64,000 nucleotides of DNA from an uncultured Bacilli bacterium (GCA_910584655.1 CAJUBJ010000001.1:62001-126000); one strand, 5' to 3'. Shown: positions 22,774-31,077, counted from the stretch's first letter. Translations and numbers: made by a program. The notes: generated from the letters alone by a model not told the origin.

Positions 22774-23292
22774 ATGAAAAAAATTATTACTTTATTTATA
22801 TGTATGTTGTTTGTTTGTGGTTGTGGTAAGAGGGAAACAGAGTTTTATTGTGAAGAAGGAATTTTAGAAGGTAGTAGATGTAAAGTAATTAAATCAGTTG
22901 AACCTACTTATACTTGTCAAGAAGGATTTAATTTTAATAATGAGACTAAGAAGTGTGAAAATGTTATTTCTGTTGAAGCTAGTTATGATATAGTGTGTGA
23001 TCCAGGTTATTTTTTAGAAAATGGCAAATGTATTAGTGAAGAAGATTATCCTTATAATAATGGAGTATGTACTGCTTCTATTTATAATGGAAAATGTAAA
23101 GATATTAGATATAGATATAAGGCTTATCATTGTTTATATGGAACTTTAAATAAGGAAACGAATAAGTGTGATTTGGTTGATGGGAGAAAGCCTAATGTTG
23201 AGTGTCCAGAATCATATAAATATAATGAAAAAACTTTTATTTGTGAAGCTTTTTCTTATGTAGAGGCTTTAGAAAGAGAAGTTATAAAGTAG
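22774..23292 (+). CDS. Cys-rich repeat lipoprotein
   Basis: Short signal sequence followed by a Cys cluster (VCGCGK) that offers a lipobox. The mature 155 residues contain twelve cysteines arranged as six pairs, each Cys-about-8-to-12-residues-Cys, with recurring motifs such as YxCxxG and NKC or KKC. This resembles EGF-like or other small disulphide-knot repeats, and such disulphide-rich surface proteins are unusual in low-GC Gram-positives. I do not recognise a family. It has its own promoter and terminator, and lies just upstream of the pilus locus, with which it may share the cell surface. Confidence 0.72.
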   Translation: MKKIITLFICMLFVCGCGKRETEFYCEEGILEGSRCKVIKSVEPTYTCQEGFNFNNETKKCENVISVEASYDIVCDPGYFLENGKCISEEDYPYNNGVCTASIYNGKCKDIRYRYKAYHCLYGTLNKETNKCDLVDGRKPNVECPESYKYNEKTFICEAFSYVEALEREVIK

Positions 23293-23320
23293 TTTTTACC
23301 TTGTTTATTTTGTGAATAAA

Positions 23321-23346
23321 AAAGAACTTTTATAGTTCTTTTTTTA
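23321..23346 (+). terminator. Terminator after the Cys-rich lipoprotein
   Basis: Seven-bp stem (23321-23327 with 23335-23341), then a T run to 23345. Confidence 0.75.
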
Positions 23347-23371
23347 TTATAAAAAGTGTCAGAGTAATTGA

Positions 23372-23400
23372 TTGACACTATGTTTAAATTATGTTAAGAT
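23372..23400 (+). promoter_or_regulatory. Strong promoter of the pilus locus
   Basis: Perfect -35 TTGACA (23372-23377), 17-nt spacer and -10 TAAGAT (23395-23400) with TG extension. This is the best -35 of the window. A 7-bp inverted repeat (23355-23361 with 23373-23379) overlaps the -35 and could be an operator. Confidence 0.75.
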
Positions 23401-23681
23401 TATTACAATAGTATGAGGATATTGAATAGTGAGAGGTAGTTAGAAAATCTTTAAAAATAATATTCGGGAGTACTATAGTTAATACTACGTTGTCTTATTA
23501 TAAGAATAGTAAGAATGATAAGAAATTTATTTTTTATCATATAAATGTAGGTCGGATTGTTTTTTAGAGTGTATTAGCAATTGGGGATTTTATGTTATAT
23601 AGTGATTGCTAGTACTTAGAATGGGATGATGTTGTAGAGTTTAGAATGTTAAACAAAAAATAATTTAGGAAGGAAATGAGT
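23401..23681 (+). other. Long gene-free leader of the pilin gene
   Basis: About 270 nt between promoter and pilin start without a convincing reading frame. It contains inverted repeats at 23515-23521 with 23534-23540 and at 23575-23581 with 23605-23611 and is otherwise AT-rich. No U-tailed terminator is visible in it. It does not match any riboswitch class I can recognise by eye. The AGGAAGG ribosome site lies at its end. Confidence 0.5.
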
Positions 23682-25322
23682 ATGAAAAATAAAATAAATA
23701 AATTAGTTTCTTTATTGATGGTATTCTTCATGACTTTTGGATTATTTGCTCCATTAGCAAGTGCAGAAATTACAGCAGATCAAAGAGGAACTATTGAGAT
23801 TAAAAATGTTGCAGAAGATGTTTTGATAACTGCATATAGATTAATGAATGTTAATTATGATTTTGATAAAGGTGAACCTACTACTCCAGTTTATGAATGG
23901 GTAGATGGATTGAGCTCATGGATGGAAACAAATTTTCCAGATTATGCTGATGCTGAAAACTTTACAGATGATGTTGTAGGTAAAGAAAAAGAAGATGGTA
24001 CTACTTATCCTACTGCTGATGAAGTATATGATGCTATTGCAGCAGCTATTAGAAGTGGTGTTTTAGATTTAAAAGAGTCTGGACATGTAGACGCTAATAA
24101 AGACGGAGAAGCTGTTGAAATAGGAAACTTAGAAATGGGTAACTATTTACTATTAATTGAAAATGGTTTAAAAGTATATAAACCTGCAGCTGTTAATGTT
24201 ATTCCTGTATGGAATGCAGACGCTGAAACATGGGAAATGTCTAAACCTGCAGCTGAAGTTGATGTAAAATCATCTGAAGTAGGAATTGTTAAAACAATCG
24301 TTGCTGTAAATGGTGATGAAAGCTTAGATACAGTTTCAATAGGAGATACTGTTACTTATAGATTAAGTGTTGATATTCCAAAATATCCAGTAAATTCTAA
24401 ATACAAAACAATTACAGTAAGTGATAAAATTACTGATGTATTAAGTATTGATATGTCTTCACTTGAAGTTTATGTGGGTGAAAGTATTGATTTATTAGAA
24501 GAAATTGCTTCAGATAACTATACTATAACTGAAAATAGTACTTTATTAACTGATAATGGTGTAGCAACTAATTTTAGCATAGATTTCGAATATGAGGCTT
24601 TAAGAGGACATAGTAAAATTATTATGCAATATGATGCTTTTGTAAGTTCTGATGTTGTTATTGGACCAGAAGGAAATTTAAATACAGGTTATTTAGAATA
24701 TTCTACAAATCCATATGGTAGTAATAATGATACTTTAAAAATGACTTCGGATGATGTTACAATTTATTCTTATGGTATTGTAGTTAATAAAACAGATGAT
24801 AAGACTAATAGCCCTTTAAGTGGAGCAATATTTACAATAAGTGAATCTAAATCTGGAGAAACTTCTAGAGAAAACTATAGCTTTGTTAAAGAAGAAGATG
24901 GTGTTTATAGAAGAGCTCTTGAATCTGATACTGATACTGTAACTGAACTTGAAGTTAATGCAAATGGTGTTTTAAGACTTAAAGGTCTAAGAGCTGGAAC
25001 ATATTATTTAGCAGAAACAAAAGCACCAGGTGGATACAACAGATTAAAAGATGATGTTGAAATAATTATTAACGATGAAGAAAATGGCGAAAGAGATGGA
25101 ATAGTTGAAATCGCAAATACAGATGAAGAAGGTAATACTACATATGGAACTACTGAAGAAGGTAAACTTGGTTATCGTGATTTAACTGTTGGCAATAAAA
25201 AAGGATTCTCTTTACCAGAAACAGGTGGTATTGGTACTATTATCTTTACAGTTGTTGGTATTGTACTAATGGGTGTTGGTGTTATAATCTTTAAAAAGAT
25301 TCGTAATAGAGAAAACAACTAA
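23682..25322 (+). CDS. LPETG-anchored major pilin with isopeptide domains
   Basis: Backbone subunit of a sortase-assembled pilus. ATG 23682 is preferred over 23676 because AGGAAGG has better spacing. Signal peptide ends near ASAEI (about residue 28). Domains: N-terminal fimbrial domain (30-195), isopeptide-forming D2-type domain (about 200-360; TIGDTVTYRLSV-like strand reads SIGDTVTYRLSV) and a SpaA/CnaB-type domain (365-490) with the E-box YLAETKAPGGYN. The cell-wall sorting signal LPETG (511-515) is followed by a membrane segment and a basic tail. Two class C sortases lie directly downstream. No minor pilin gene is present nearby, so this may be a single-subunit pilus. Confidence 0.92.
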   Translation: MKNKINKLVSLLMVFFMTFGLFAPLASAEITADQRGTIEIKNVAEDVLITAYRLMNVNYDFDKGEPTTPVYEWVDGLSSWMETNFPDYADAENFTDDVVGKEKEDGTTYPTADEVYDAIAAAIRSGVLDLKESGHVDANKDGEAVEIGNLEMGNYLLLIENGLKVYKPAAVNVIPVWNADAETWEMSKPAAEVDVKSSEVGIVKTIVAVNGDESLDTVSIGDTVTYRLSVDIPKYPVNSKYKTITVSDKITDVLSIDMSSLEVYVGESIDLLEEIASDNYTITENSTLLTDNGVATNFSIDFEYEALRGHSKIIMQYDAFVSSDVVIGPEGNLNTGYLEYSTNPYGSNNDTLKMTSDDVTIYSYGIVVNKTDDKTNSPLSGAIFTISESKSGETSRENYSFVKEEDGVYRRALESDTDTVTELEVNANGVLRLKGLRAGTYYLAETKAPGGYNRLKDDVEIIINDEENGERDGIVEIANTDEEGNTTYGTTEEGKLGYRDLTVGNKKGFSLPETGGIGTIIFTVVGIVLMGVGVIIFKKIRNRENN

Positions 25323-25330
25323 TATGTTTT

Positions 25331-25357
25331 AAACCAAGGGCAATATCCTTGGTTTTT
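25331..25357 (+). terminator. Hairpin between pilin and sortases
   Basis: Nine-bp stem (25331-25339 with 25347-25355), 7-nt loop and T run to 25357. It probably reduces transcription into the sortase genes, so that pilin is made in excess. Confidence 0.8.
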
Positions 25358-25389
25358 CTTATTATGATAAAAGGGGATAGATAACTCAA

Positions 25390-26451
25390 ATGAAAAAAAG
25401 ATTAGAAAATATTAATTCTCTTAAAAGAAAAAAGAAAAAGTTTTATAAAACTTATTCAAAGAGAAGAAAAAGAAAAGATTTACGTGATGAGTTTGATTTT
25501 AAAAGAATTTGCATATCTTTAGCTATTTTTATATTTGGATTGATAATATTTTCTTATCCTATAATAAGTAGTTATTTATCTGAAAAAAATCAAGCTTCGA
25601 TTATTGAAAATTATGATAGTATTGTAAAGAATCAAGATGATGAATATTTTGAACAAGAACTTCATAAAGCGATTGAATATAATGAATCTCTTGCTGGAGA
25701 TCCTGTACGAGACCCATTCGTTTTTAATAGTGGTTATGCACTTCCAGAAAACTATATGTCAGTATTAAATGTTAACGGAGTAATGGGCTATATTAATATT
25801 CCTAAGATTAATGTTAGGTTGCCTATATATCATGGTAGTAGTGAAGAAACTTTAGCAAAAGGAGTTGGACATATAGAATCAACTTCGTTACCAGTTGGTG
25901 GAAGTACGAGTCATGCTGTTTTAACAGGACATAGAGGTCTTCCTAATGCAAAGTTATTTACCGATTTGAATTTATTAAAAAGAGGAGATCATTTTTATAT
26001 ATCATTTTTAAATCAAACTATAGCTTATAAAGTTGATCAAATAAAAACAATTCTACCAAGTGAGTTAAAAGATTTAATTATAGTTCCTGATAAAGATTAT
26101 ATTACTTTAGTTACTTGTACACCATATGGAATAAATACACATCGTTTAATTGTAAGAGGTATTCGAACTGAATATATTCCAGAGAATGTTGAGTTGGAAG
26201 CTCCACATATTGTTGATAAAATTAGAACTAATTCATATCAAATAGCTGGTATTATTATTGGTTTAATAATTTTAATTATTGGTTGTATTATTTATAGTTA
26301 TTTTAGAAGGAAAAAAATTAAAACTCAAAAAAGGAAAATGGCTCAAGAATTAATAAAAGAAAAGAAACTTCAAGCTAAAAAGAAGAGTGAAGCAAAGAAA
26401 AAATATAAAGCTAGACAACGTAATGTGAAAAAAGGAAGAAAGAAAAAATGA
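25390..26451 (+). CDS. Class C (pilus) sortase 1
   Basis: Transpeptidase that polymerises pilins on the outer face of the membrane. N-terminal basic stretch and membrane segment (about 43-62), then the sortase barrel with His181 (LTGHRG), Cys243 (TLVTCTPYG) and Arg252 (THRL). The lid motif DPF (108-110) before the barrel and a second membrane segment (about 285-305) with a basic tail are hallmarks of class C enzymes. The tail is unusually Lys-rich. It overlaps the next sortase by 4 nt. AAGGGG lies 12 nt before the ATG. Confidence 0.94.
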   Translation: MKKRLENINSLKRKKKKFYKTYSKRRKRKDLRDEFDFKRICISLAIFIFGLIIFSYPIISSYLSEKNQASIIENYDSIVKNQDDEYFEQELHKAIEYNESLAGDPVRDPFVFNSGYALPENYMSVLNVNGVMGYINIPKINVRLPIYHGSSEETLAKGVGHIESTSLPVGGSTSHAVLTGHRGLPNAKLFTDLNLLKRGDHFYISFLNQTIAYKVDQIKTILPSELKDLIIVPDKDYITLVTCTPYGINTHRLIVRGIRTEYIPENVELEAPHIVDKIRTNSYQIAGIIIGLIILIIGCIIYSYFRRKKIKTQKRKMAQELIKEKKLQAKKKSEAKKKYKARQRNVKKGRKKK

Positions 26452-27170
26452 CACCACGACAAAGAAAAATTGGTTTAGTAATTGCTTCATTAATATTTTT
26501 ATCTGGTTTAATTACTATGATATATCCTATAGTAAGAAATTTTTCTTATCAACAACAAGTAGGTAGTCAAAAAATAGAATTAATAAATAAAATAAAAAAT
26601 GATGTGGAATATAAGAAGAAGAGTGAATTATTGTATGAGAAATTAAATGAAGAAAATATTAAATTATTTAATAATAAACAGAGAAATTTGAAGGATCCTT
26701 TTTCTTATGAAGAGACTAGCATTGATTTAACAGAATATGAAATTGAAGAAAATTGTATAGGGTATATAACTATTCCTAAAATGAAAGTTGAAATTCCGAT
26801 TTTCTTGGGAGCAAGTGAGTCAAATTTAAGCAAAGGGGTAGCTCATTTAACAGAAACTTCTTATCCAATTGGTGGTATTAATACTAATGCAGTTTTGGCT
26901 GCTCATAGAGGACATTCTAGTTTAAAATTGTTTAGTGATATTCAAAAATTACAATTAGGAGATTTGATCTATATTCAAAACTTTAGAGAAGAACTAATAT
27001 ATGAAGTATCAGAAATAAAAATTATTGACCCTGATAAAATAGATGATTTGTTAATTGTAAAAGGAAGAGATATGATAACTTTGATTACTTGTCATCCTAA
27101 ATATGTTGATAATCAAAGATATGTTGTTTTTGCGACACGTGTAAATGATTTAGAGAAAACTAACAGTTAA
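26448..27170 (+). CDS. Class C-like sortase 2
   Basis: Second sortase, starting in an ATGA overlap with the first, so translationally coupled. Membrane segment at about 9-28, then His153 (AAHRGH), Cys215 (TLITCHPK) and Arg224 (NQRY). A DPF lid-like motif (LKDPFSYE) occurs before the barrel, but there is no C-terminal membrane segment, unlike sortase 1. It may process a different substrate, anchor the pilus to the wall, or share the work with sortase 1. Which it does cannot be read from the sequence. Confidence 0.92.
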   Translation: MTPRQRKIGLVIASLIFLSGLITMIYPIVRNFSYQQQVGSQKIELINKIKNDVEYKKKSELLYEKLNEENIKLFNNKQRNLKDPFSYEETSIDLTEYEIEENCIGYITIPKMKVEIPIFLGASESNLSKGVAHLTETSYPIGGINTNAVLAAHRGHSSLKLFSDIQKLQLGDLIYIQNFREELIYEVSEIKIIDPDKIDDLLIVKGRDMITLITCHPKYVDNQRYVVFATRVNDLEKTNS

Positions 27171-27184
27171 TTTGTTAGTTTTTT
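27156..27184 (+). terminator. Terminator of the pilus operon
   Basis: Ten-bp stem (27156-27165 with 27173-27182), 7-nt loop containing the sortase stop codon, then T residues. Confidence 0.85.
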
Positions 27185-27185
27185 A

Positions 27186-27214
27186 TTGGCATATATATTT
27201 TTATGAGATAAAAT
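27186..27214 (+). promoter_or_regulatory. Promoter for the 27253 gene
   Basis: TTGGCA (27186-27191), 17-nt spacer, TAAAAT (27209-27214); the ATG is 39 nt downstream. Confidence 0.55.
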
Positions 27215-27252
27215 AGAATGTAAGAAAATTTACATATAGTGGAGGTTATTGG

Positions 27253-28038
27253 ATGAGAAGTTTAGAAAATTCTGTTATGGAAATGAGGCATCATTTTATT
27301 TATGGTAGAGATAATAGTTTAAGAGAGAAGCAATTAAGAGAAATAGATGTTAATAATCCAATTGTTTTAGATCAAAACAGACCAATGGGAGTTTATTTGG
27401 ATACTATTGGTTTTCCTAATTTAAAATCAGATATAAAAGATTTAGATAAAAATATGCTTGATATGCTTGCAAACGAATATTTAAGTTTTGTTATCTGGGA
27501 TAATTTGTTAAATAAATTTAGAAATGATATAGATGTAGAGAAAGAACAGGCTAGAATAAAAAAATTTATAGAGAAAATGAATAAGTTTGGTGGAAGTAAA
27601 GCTAAGACAATAGATGAATATGCTAAATCAATAAAGGATTCACGTGATGCTTTTCTAGAAGCATATATTAAGTACATTCAAACAGGAGAGATTATTCCTT
27701 TTATAGAAAAATTAGATGTTCCTTTTATGATGATTGAATTATCAATAAAGAAATTTAAAGAAATGCTAAATAATGGGGCTTTTTTTGCTGTAATTGCTGA
27801 TAGTAAGGGAAAGTTACCAAGTTGTTCATGTAGAGCTATTAATAATTTAGTATGTTCAAGAATAAATGGAGATATTTCGATGAATGTTGTTACAGATCCT
27901 GATAATTGGATGACTTATTATGCACAAAATGGTCAGATTGCTGAGTATGTTCATGATTATGGAGTTATTGAATTAGATGGTAGTCTTAATGAACAGATAA
28001 AGAGATTAAAGAAAAGTTATGTAAATAAAGAAGATTAA
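27253..28038 (+). CDS. Unknown cytoplasmic protein
   Basis: A 261-residue protein without signal or membrane segments. The middle (about 95-150) is strongly helical and charged; the C-terminal part has SCSCRAINN and a DPDNWMTYYAQNG segment. I do not recognise a family. GTGGAGG provides a good ribosome site. It is followed after 23 nt by another unknown gene and then, after a 119-nt gap, by a DUF488-like protein and a racemase, so it may belong to a small accessory operon. Confidence 0.65.
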   Translation: MRSLENSVMEMRHHFIYGRDNSLREKQLREIDVNNPIVLDQNRPMGVYLDTIGFPNLKSDIKDLDKNMLDMLANEYLSFVIWDNLLNKFRNDIDVEKEQARIKKFIEKMNKFGGSKAKTIDEYAKSIKDSRDAFLEAYIKYIQTGEIIPFIEKLDVPFMMIELSIKKFKEMLNNGAFFAVIADSKGKLPSCSCRAINNLVCSRINGDISMNVVTDPDNWMTYYAQNGQIAEYVHDYGVIELDGSLNEQIKRLKKSYVNKED

Positions 28039-28061
28039 TTAAAAGATTAAGGGGTGAAGTA

Positions 28062-28688
28062 ATGAAAATAAAATGTAAAAATGAAGTGAAGACTTTGCCT
28101 AGTGATGGAAAACAAAGAATTGTATCTATTGAATCTTATGAAGTTTGTAATAAAAGGTTTAATATTAAATTTTCTAGGATAAAAAAATGGTTATGTGTAC
28201 TTGGTTTATCTTTTATATTATTTGATTTTTTTAAAGGAGAGAAAACATATACTCCTAAAATAAGTATAAATGAAGAATACGAAGGAAGATTTAGAACGTA
28301 TTTTGCAGAATATAGTTTAGGAAAAATTTATATTTGTAAAGAAGAAGAGTTTGATAAAGTTCAAAGATTTTTAGGAAATAACGATATTTTAGTAATTGAT
28401 AAAAGATTAGAGGATAATCCTGATATGTGTGTATATAATTCTTTTCAGATTGATAGTCCTCAGATAATTATAGAAGTTTTATTAGCTTTGGAAGCGTATG
28501 AAAAAGAAAATCCAACAGAATGGAATCGTTCTTTTGAATCTATGTATAATGAATGGATAGTACATAATGTCTTTTATAGTTTTCATATTAGAACAGATAG
28601 TACTGCTCATGTCGATTTAGATAATGAGGATGAGGTTATATTTAACTTACCAGTATTTTCTAAAATATTAAAAATTAAGAAAAATTAA
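28062..28688 (+). CDS. Unknown protein with one central-N membrane segment
   Basis: A 208-residue protein. Residues about 1-40 are basic and Cys-containing and should lie inside; a single hydrophobic segment (about 42-58) follows; the rest should lie outside. Notable motifs are NNDILVIDKR and a C-terminal region with NEWIVHNVFYSFHIRTDST. I do not recognise a family. AGGGGTGAAG is the ribosome site. It is probably co-transcribed with the preceding unknown gene. Confidence 0.62.
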   Translation: MKIKCKNEVKTLPSDGKQRIVSIESYEVCNKRFNIKFSRIKKWLCVLGLSFILFDFFKGEKTYTPKISINEEYEGRFRTYFAEYSLGKIYICKEEEFDKVQRFLGNNDILVIDKRLEDNPDMCVYNSFQIDSPQIIIEVLLALEAYEKENPTEWNRSFESMYNEWIVHNVFYSFHIRTDSTAHVDLDNEDEVIFNLPVFSKILKIKKN

Positions 28689-28807
28689 AAATGTTATATT
28701 GATATGGCAGAAGATTTTAATCATGTTTAGGAATAAGTTTAGATGATGGATGAGTGACTAACGTTTTGAAGAATTAATATAAAAGAAAGATAAAGGTGAT
28801 TTAGTAG

Positions 28808-29290
28808 ATGAAGAATATTATAACTGGAACAAGTTGTTATCAAAATTGTAAAAGTGGTAATACTGTATCTATAACAGGAGATGGTGGTAATGCTTGGGGT
28901 TATTTTGGACCATCTTATAAAAAGTTAGCTCCTAGTTGGAAACTATATGAATATTGGAGAGATAATCCAGATAATTTAAGTGATATGGAGTTAATAGAGT
29001 ATTATATTAAAGAGTATTTTTATCATCGTCTAGATAATTTAAATACTAAGGAATTATTATATGAATTTAAAGAAAGATTTGGAGAAAATATTATTCTTTT
29101 ATGTCATGAATTACCTAGTGATTCAAAAAATATGAGTAAAAATTCTTTTTGTCATAGAAGAGTTGATGCCGATTTTATAGAACTTACAACAGGAATTGTA
29201 ATACCAGAAATAAGTATTACGGAAGATGGGGGCTTAACATATCATCAACAACCTGATTATAAGCCGATGTTGAGAAAATTAATGAAATAA
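28808..29290 (+). CDS. DUF488-like protein
   Basis: The C-terminal half shows the DUF488 pattern: NIILLCHELPSD followed by FCHRRVDADFIE, like the LLCYEK and CHR motifs of that family, whose members are of unknown biochemical function. The N-terminal part begins TGTSCYQNC and contains GYFGPSYKKLAPS, which may form the rest of the fold. Length 160 is close to the family. AAAGGTGAT lies before the ATG. It is separated by 19 nt from the racemase and likely shares its transcript. The assignment is from motif memory. Confidence 0.65.
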   Translation: MKNIITGTSCYQNCKSGNTVSITGDGGNAWGYFGPSYKKLAPSWKLYEYWRDNPDNLSDMELIEYYIKEYFYHRLDNLNTKELLYEFKERFGENIILLCHELPSDSKNMSKNSFCHRRVDADFIELTTGIVIPEISITEDGGLTYHQQPDYKPMLRKLMK

Positions 29291-29309
29291 AGAAAGGAAT
29301 GGTTAAATA

Positions 29310-30017
29310 ATGAAAACTATTGGTATTATTGGTGGAATGAGTTATGAATCATCTATTCATTATTATGAACGTATAAACAATCAAGTAAATGTAATTGCAG
29401 GTGAACTAAATTGTGCAAGAATGATTATTTATAATGTTAATTTTCAGGATATTAGAAAGTTAATGGTTAATAATGAGTGGGATAGAATAGGAGAAGAATT
29501 AGCTAATATTGCAAATGTTTTGGAAAATGCAGGAGCAGATTACATAGTAATTGCAACAAATACGATGCATAAATTAGCAGATTATGTTCAAAGTAAAATA
29601 AATATTCCTTTAATACATATTGCTGATTGTACTGCTAAAAAATGTAAAGAGAGAAAGATAACGAAAGTAGGACTTCTTGGAACTAGGTATACAATGACAG
29701 AAGATTTTTTAATAAATAGATTAAAAGATAATGGATTAGAAGTTATTGTACCTAATGATAGGGAAGAAATTGATGAAATAGATAGAATTATTTTTGATGA
29801 ATTATGTAAAGGAAATGTTTTAGATGAATCTAAGAAATATTATATTAATGTAATTAATAAAATGATTGAAAAAGATAAAATAGAGGGGATTATTCTTGGA
29901 TGTACAGAGATTGAGATGTTAATAAAGGATGGAGATGTTAAAATACCAATATTTGATACAACCCAATCTCATATCGACGCTATAGTAGATTATTCATTAG
30001 AAAAAAATAAGAACTAG
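29310..30017 (+). CDS. Aspartate/glutamate racemase, Thr/Cys type
   Basis: Cofactor-independent amino acid racemase. The first catalytic position in most of this family is Cys, but here it is Thr83 in ATNTMH; the second is Cys198 in LGCTEIE. The same Thr83/Cys pair is known from the E. coli L-specific Asp/Glu racemase YgeA, so the protein belongs to that subgroup and may prefer L-Asp or L-Glu. Length 235 is normal. AGAAAGGAA precedes the ATG. It might supply D-Glu or D-Asp for the cell wall or help use amino acids, but no wall gene is beside it. Confidence 0.88.
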   Translation: MKTIGIIGGMSYESSIHYYERINNQVNVIAGELNCARMIIYNVNFQDIRKLMVNNEWDRIGEELANIANVLENAGADYIVIATNTMHKLADYVQSKINIPLIHIADCTAKKCKERKITKVGLLGTRYTMTEDFLINRLKDNGLEVIVPNDREEIDEIDRIIFDELCKGNVLDESKKYYINVINKMIEKDKIEGIILGCTEIEMLIKDGDVKIPIFDTTQSHIDAIVDYSLEKNKN

Positions 30018-30030
30018 TATTAGTTCTTTT
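30009..30030 (+). terminator. Terminator after the racemase
   Basis: Eight-bp stem (30009-30016 with 30021-30028), 4-nt loop, T run to 30030; it overlaps the stop codon. Confidence 0.75.
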
Positions 30031-30034
30031 TATT

Positions 30035-30043
30035 TGATATAAT
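30035..30043 (+). promoter_or_regulatory. Extended -10 promoter for tRNA-Thr
   Basis: TGATATAAT with TATAAT at 30038-30043, 12 nt before the mature tRNA 5' end. The close spacing means a very short 5' leader. Confidence 0.6.
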
Positions 30044-30054
30044 CTTTTTAACAA

Positions 30055-30128
30055 GCCTTTTTAGTTAAATGGTATAACAGGACCATGGTAAGGTTCAGTT
30101 GCAAGTTCGATTCTTGCAGGAGGCACCA
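30055..30128 (+). tRNA. tRNA-Thr (anticodon GGT)
   Basis: A full cloverleaf can be folded: 7-bp acceptor (30055-30061 with 30118-30124, two G-T pairs), D arm (30064-30067 with 30075-30078), anticodon stem (30080-30084 with 30092-30096), anticodon GGT at 30087-30089 after T33, a 4-nt variable loop, T arm with loop TTCGATT (30106-30112), and an encoded CCA at 30126-30128. The GGT anticodon reads ACC and ACT codons. It is a single tRNA gene with its own promoter and a hairpin behind it. Confidence 0.9.
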
Positions 30129-30140
30129 GATTTAATGATG

Positions 30141-30165
30141 ACTCGAGTTTTGTGATTCGAGTTTT
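30141..30165 (+). terminator. Hairpin after tRNA-Thr
   Basis: Six-bp stem (30141-30146 with 30157-30162) followed by a short T run; a weak terminator. Confidence 0.5.
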
Positions 30166-30287
30166 ATAATGGAAAAATTTATGTTACAATAAACATTACT
30201 TTATTTTGTGATAAAATGAATTGATTTGTCAGCTATAAGAACTTTTAATTTTCATTTATATAATTCATTTATTAAGGAGATTTTAAT

Positions 30288-30764
30288 ATGAACGATAAAA
30301 TTATAGTTAAAAATTTAGAAAGTATTAAGCCAAATTATAAAAACGAATTTGATGGTTACGAATATAATAAATATGAAATTACTCAAAGAAAAGATTTTAG
30401 TCAAGCTTATATTTGCTTTTACGAAATAATGCCTGGTAAAGCAGCTTTTCCTAAACATTATCATTCATATAATACAGAAGCTTTTTATATTATAAAAGGA
30501 ACTGGGGTAGTGAAAACTATTGATTCAGAGATTAGCATAAAATCTGGAGATATTATTGTTTTTCCTTGTGGAGAATATGGCACTCATAAAATTATTAATA
30601 CATCTGTAACAGATAATTTATTATATTTAGATTTCGACACAACTAATTCACCCGATATTGTTCATTATGTAGATTCTGATAAAATTGGTATTATAGAGCA
30701 TAATATTTCTAGTACGTTTTATAGAAATGCTGATAATGTAGATTATTTTGAAAACGAAAAATAA
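30288..30764 (+). CDS. Cupin-domain protein
   Basis: Single cupin barrel of 158 residues. Motif 1 is present as KHYHSYNTEAFYIIKGTG, with two His and one Glu that can bind a metal, and motif 2 as SGDIIVFPCGEYGTHKI with a third His. Such small cupins act as sugar- or hormone-like ligand binders, isomerases or dioxygenases; nothing indicates which. AAGGAG lies 9 nt before the ATG, and TGTGATAAAAT at about 30208-30218 may serve as an extended -10. It is a single-gene unit. Confidence 0.85.
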   Translation: MNDKIIVKNLESIKPNYKNEFDGYEYNKYEITQRKDFSQAYICFYEIMPGKAAFPKHYHSYNTEAFYIIKGTGVVKTIDSEISIKSGDIIVFPCGEYGTHKIINTSVTDNLLYLDFDTTNSPDIVHYVDSDKIGIIEHNISSTFYRNADNVDYFENEK

Positions 30765-30829
30765 AAATTGTTGAAAAGGAATACTAGATTGATAGAAATT
30801 CGAAAATTTATTAGAAAATAATAAATACT

Positions 30830-30855
30830 AACTAGAATTATTTTCTAGTTTTTTT
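30830..30855 (+). terminator. Terminator of the cupin gene
   Basis: Eight-bp stem (30830-30837 with 30843-30850), 5-nt loop and T run to 30855. Confidence 0.8.
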
Positions 30856-30999
30856 GTTTGATTAATAATTATAAAATTGAAAAAATGGAATATGAAAATA
30901 TTTTAAAAAATTGTTACTTAATTTTTACAAATATTAAAAGTTATACTTAGAAGATTCTGGAAGGGGCGAAAAATAGTTGATTTTATATCCAAAGAAAAG

Positions 31000-31027
31000 G
31001 GACTACGATGTTTATTATTCGTAGTCC
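31000..31027 (-). terminator. Terminator of the HD hydrolase gene
   Basis: Nine-bp GC-rich stem (31000-31008 with 31019-31027), 10-nt loop; on the minus strand it is followed by a CCTTTTCTTT tail. It is strong in the stem but its T run is interrupted. Confidence 0.6.
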
Positions 31028-31077
31028 ATAAATTTAAATAGGCTATATTATCATTGTAAGAATATAGTGTAATTTAA

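Larger units (their letters stand above)
30765..31077. other. Gene-free region between two convergent genes
   Basis: About 310 nt. It holds the cupin terminator (30830-30855) and a GC-richer hairpin (31000-31027) used by the leftward HD gene. The 145 nt in between are AT-rich, and I see no gene, tRNA or repeat there, although a GGAAGGGGCG stretch at 30959-30968 looks like an orphan ribosome site. Confidence 0.5.

Noticed and set aside
31000..31027. Strong hairpin as an independent small RNA
   Set aside because: It lies directly behind the leftward HD gene and is explained as its terminator; no promoter is seen in the correct place.
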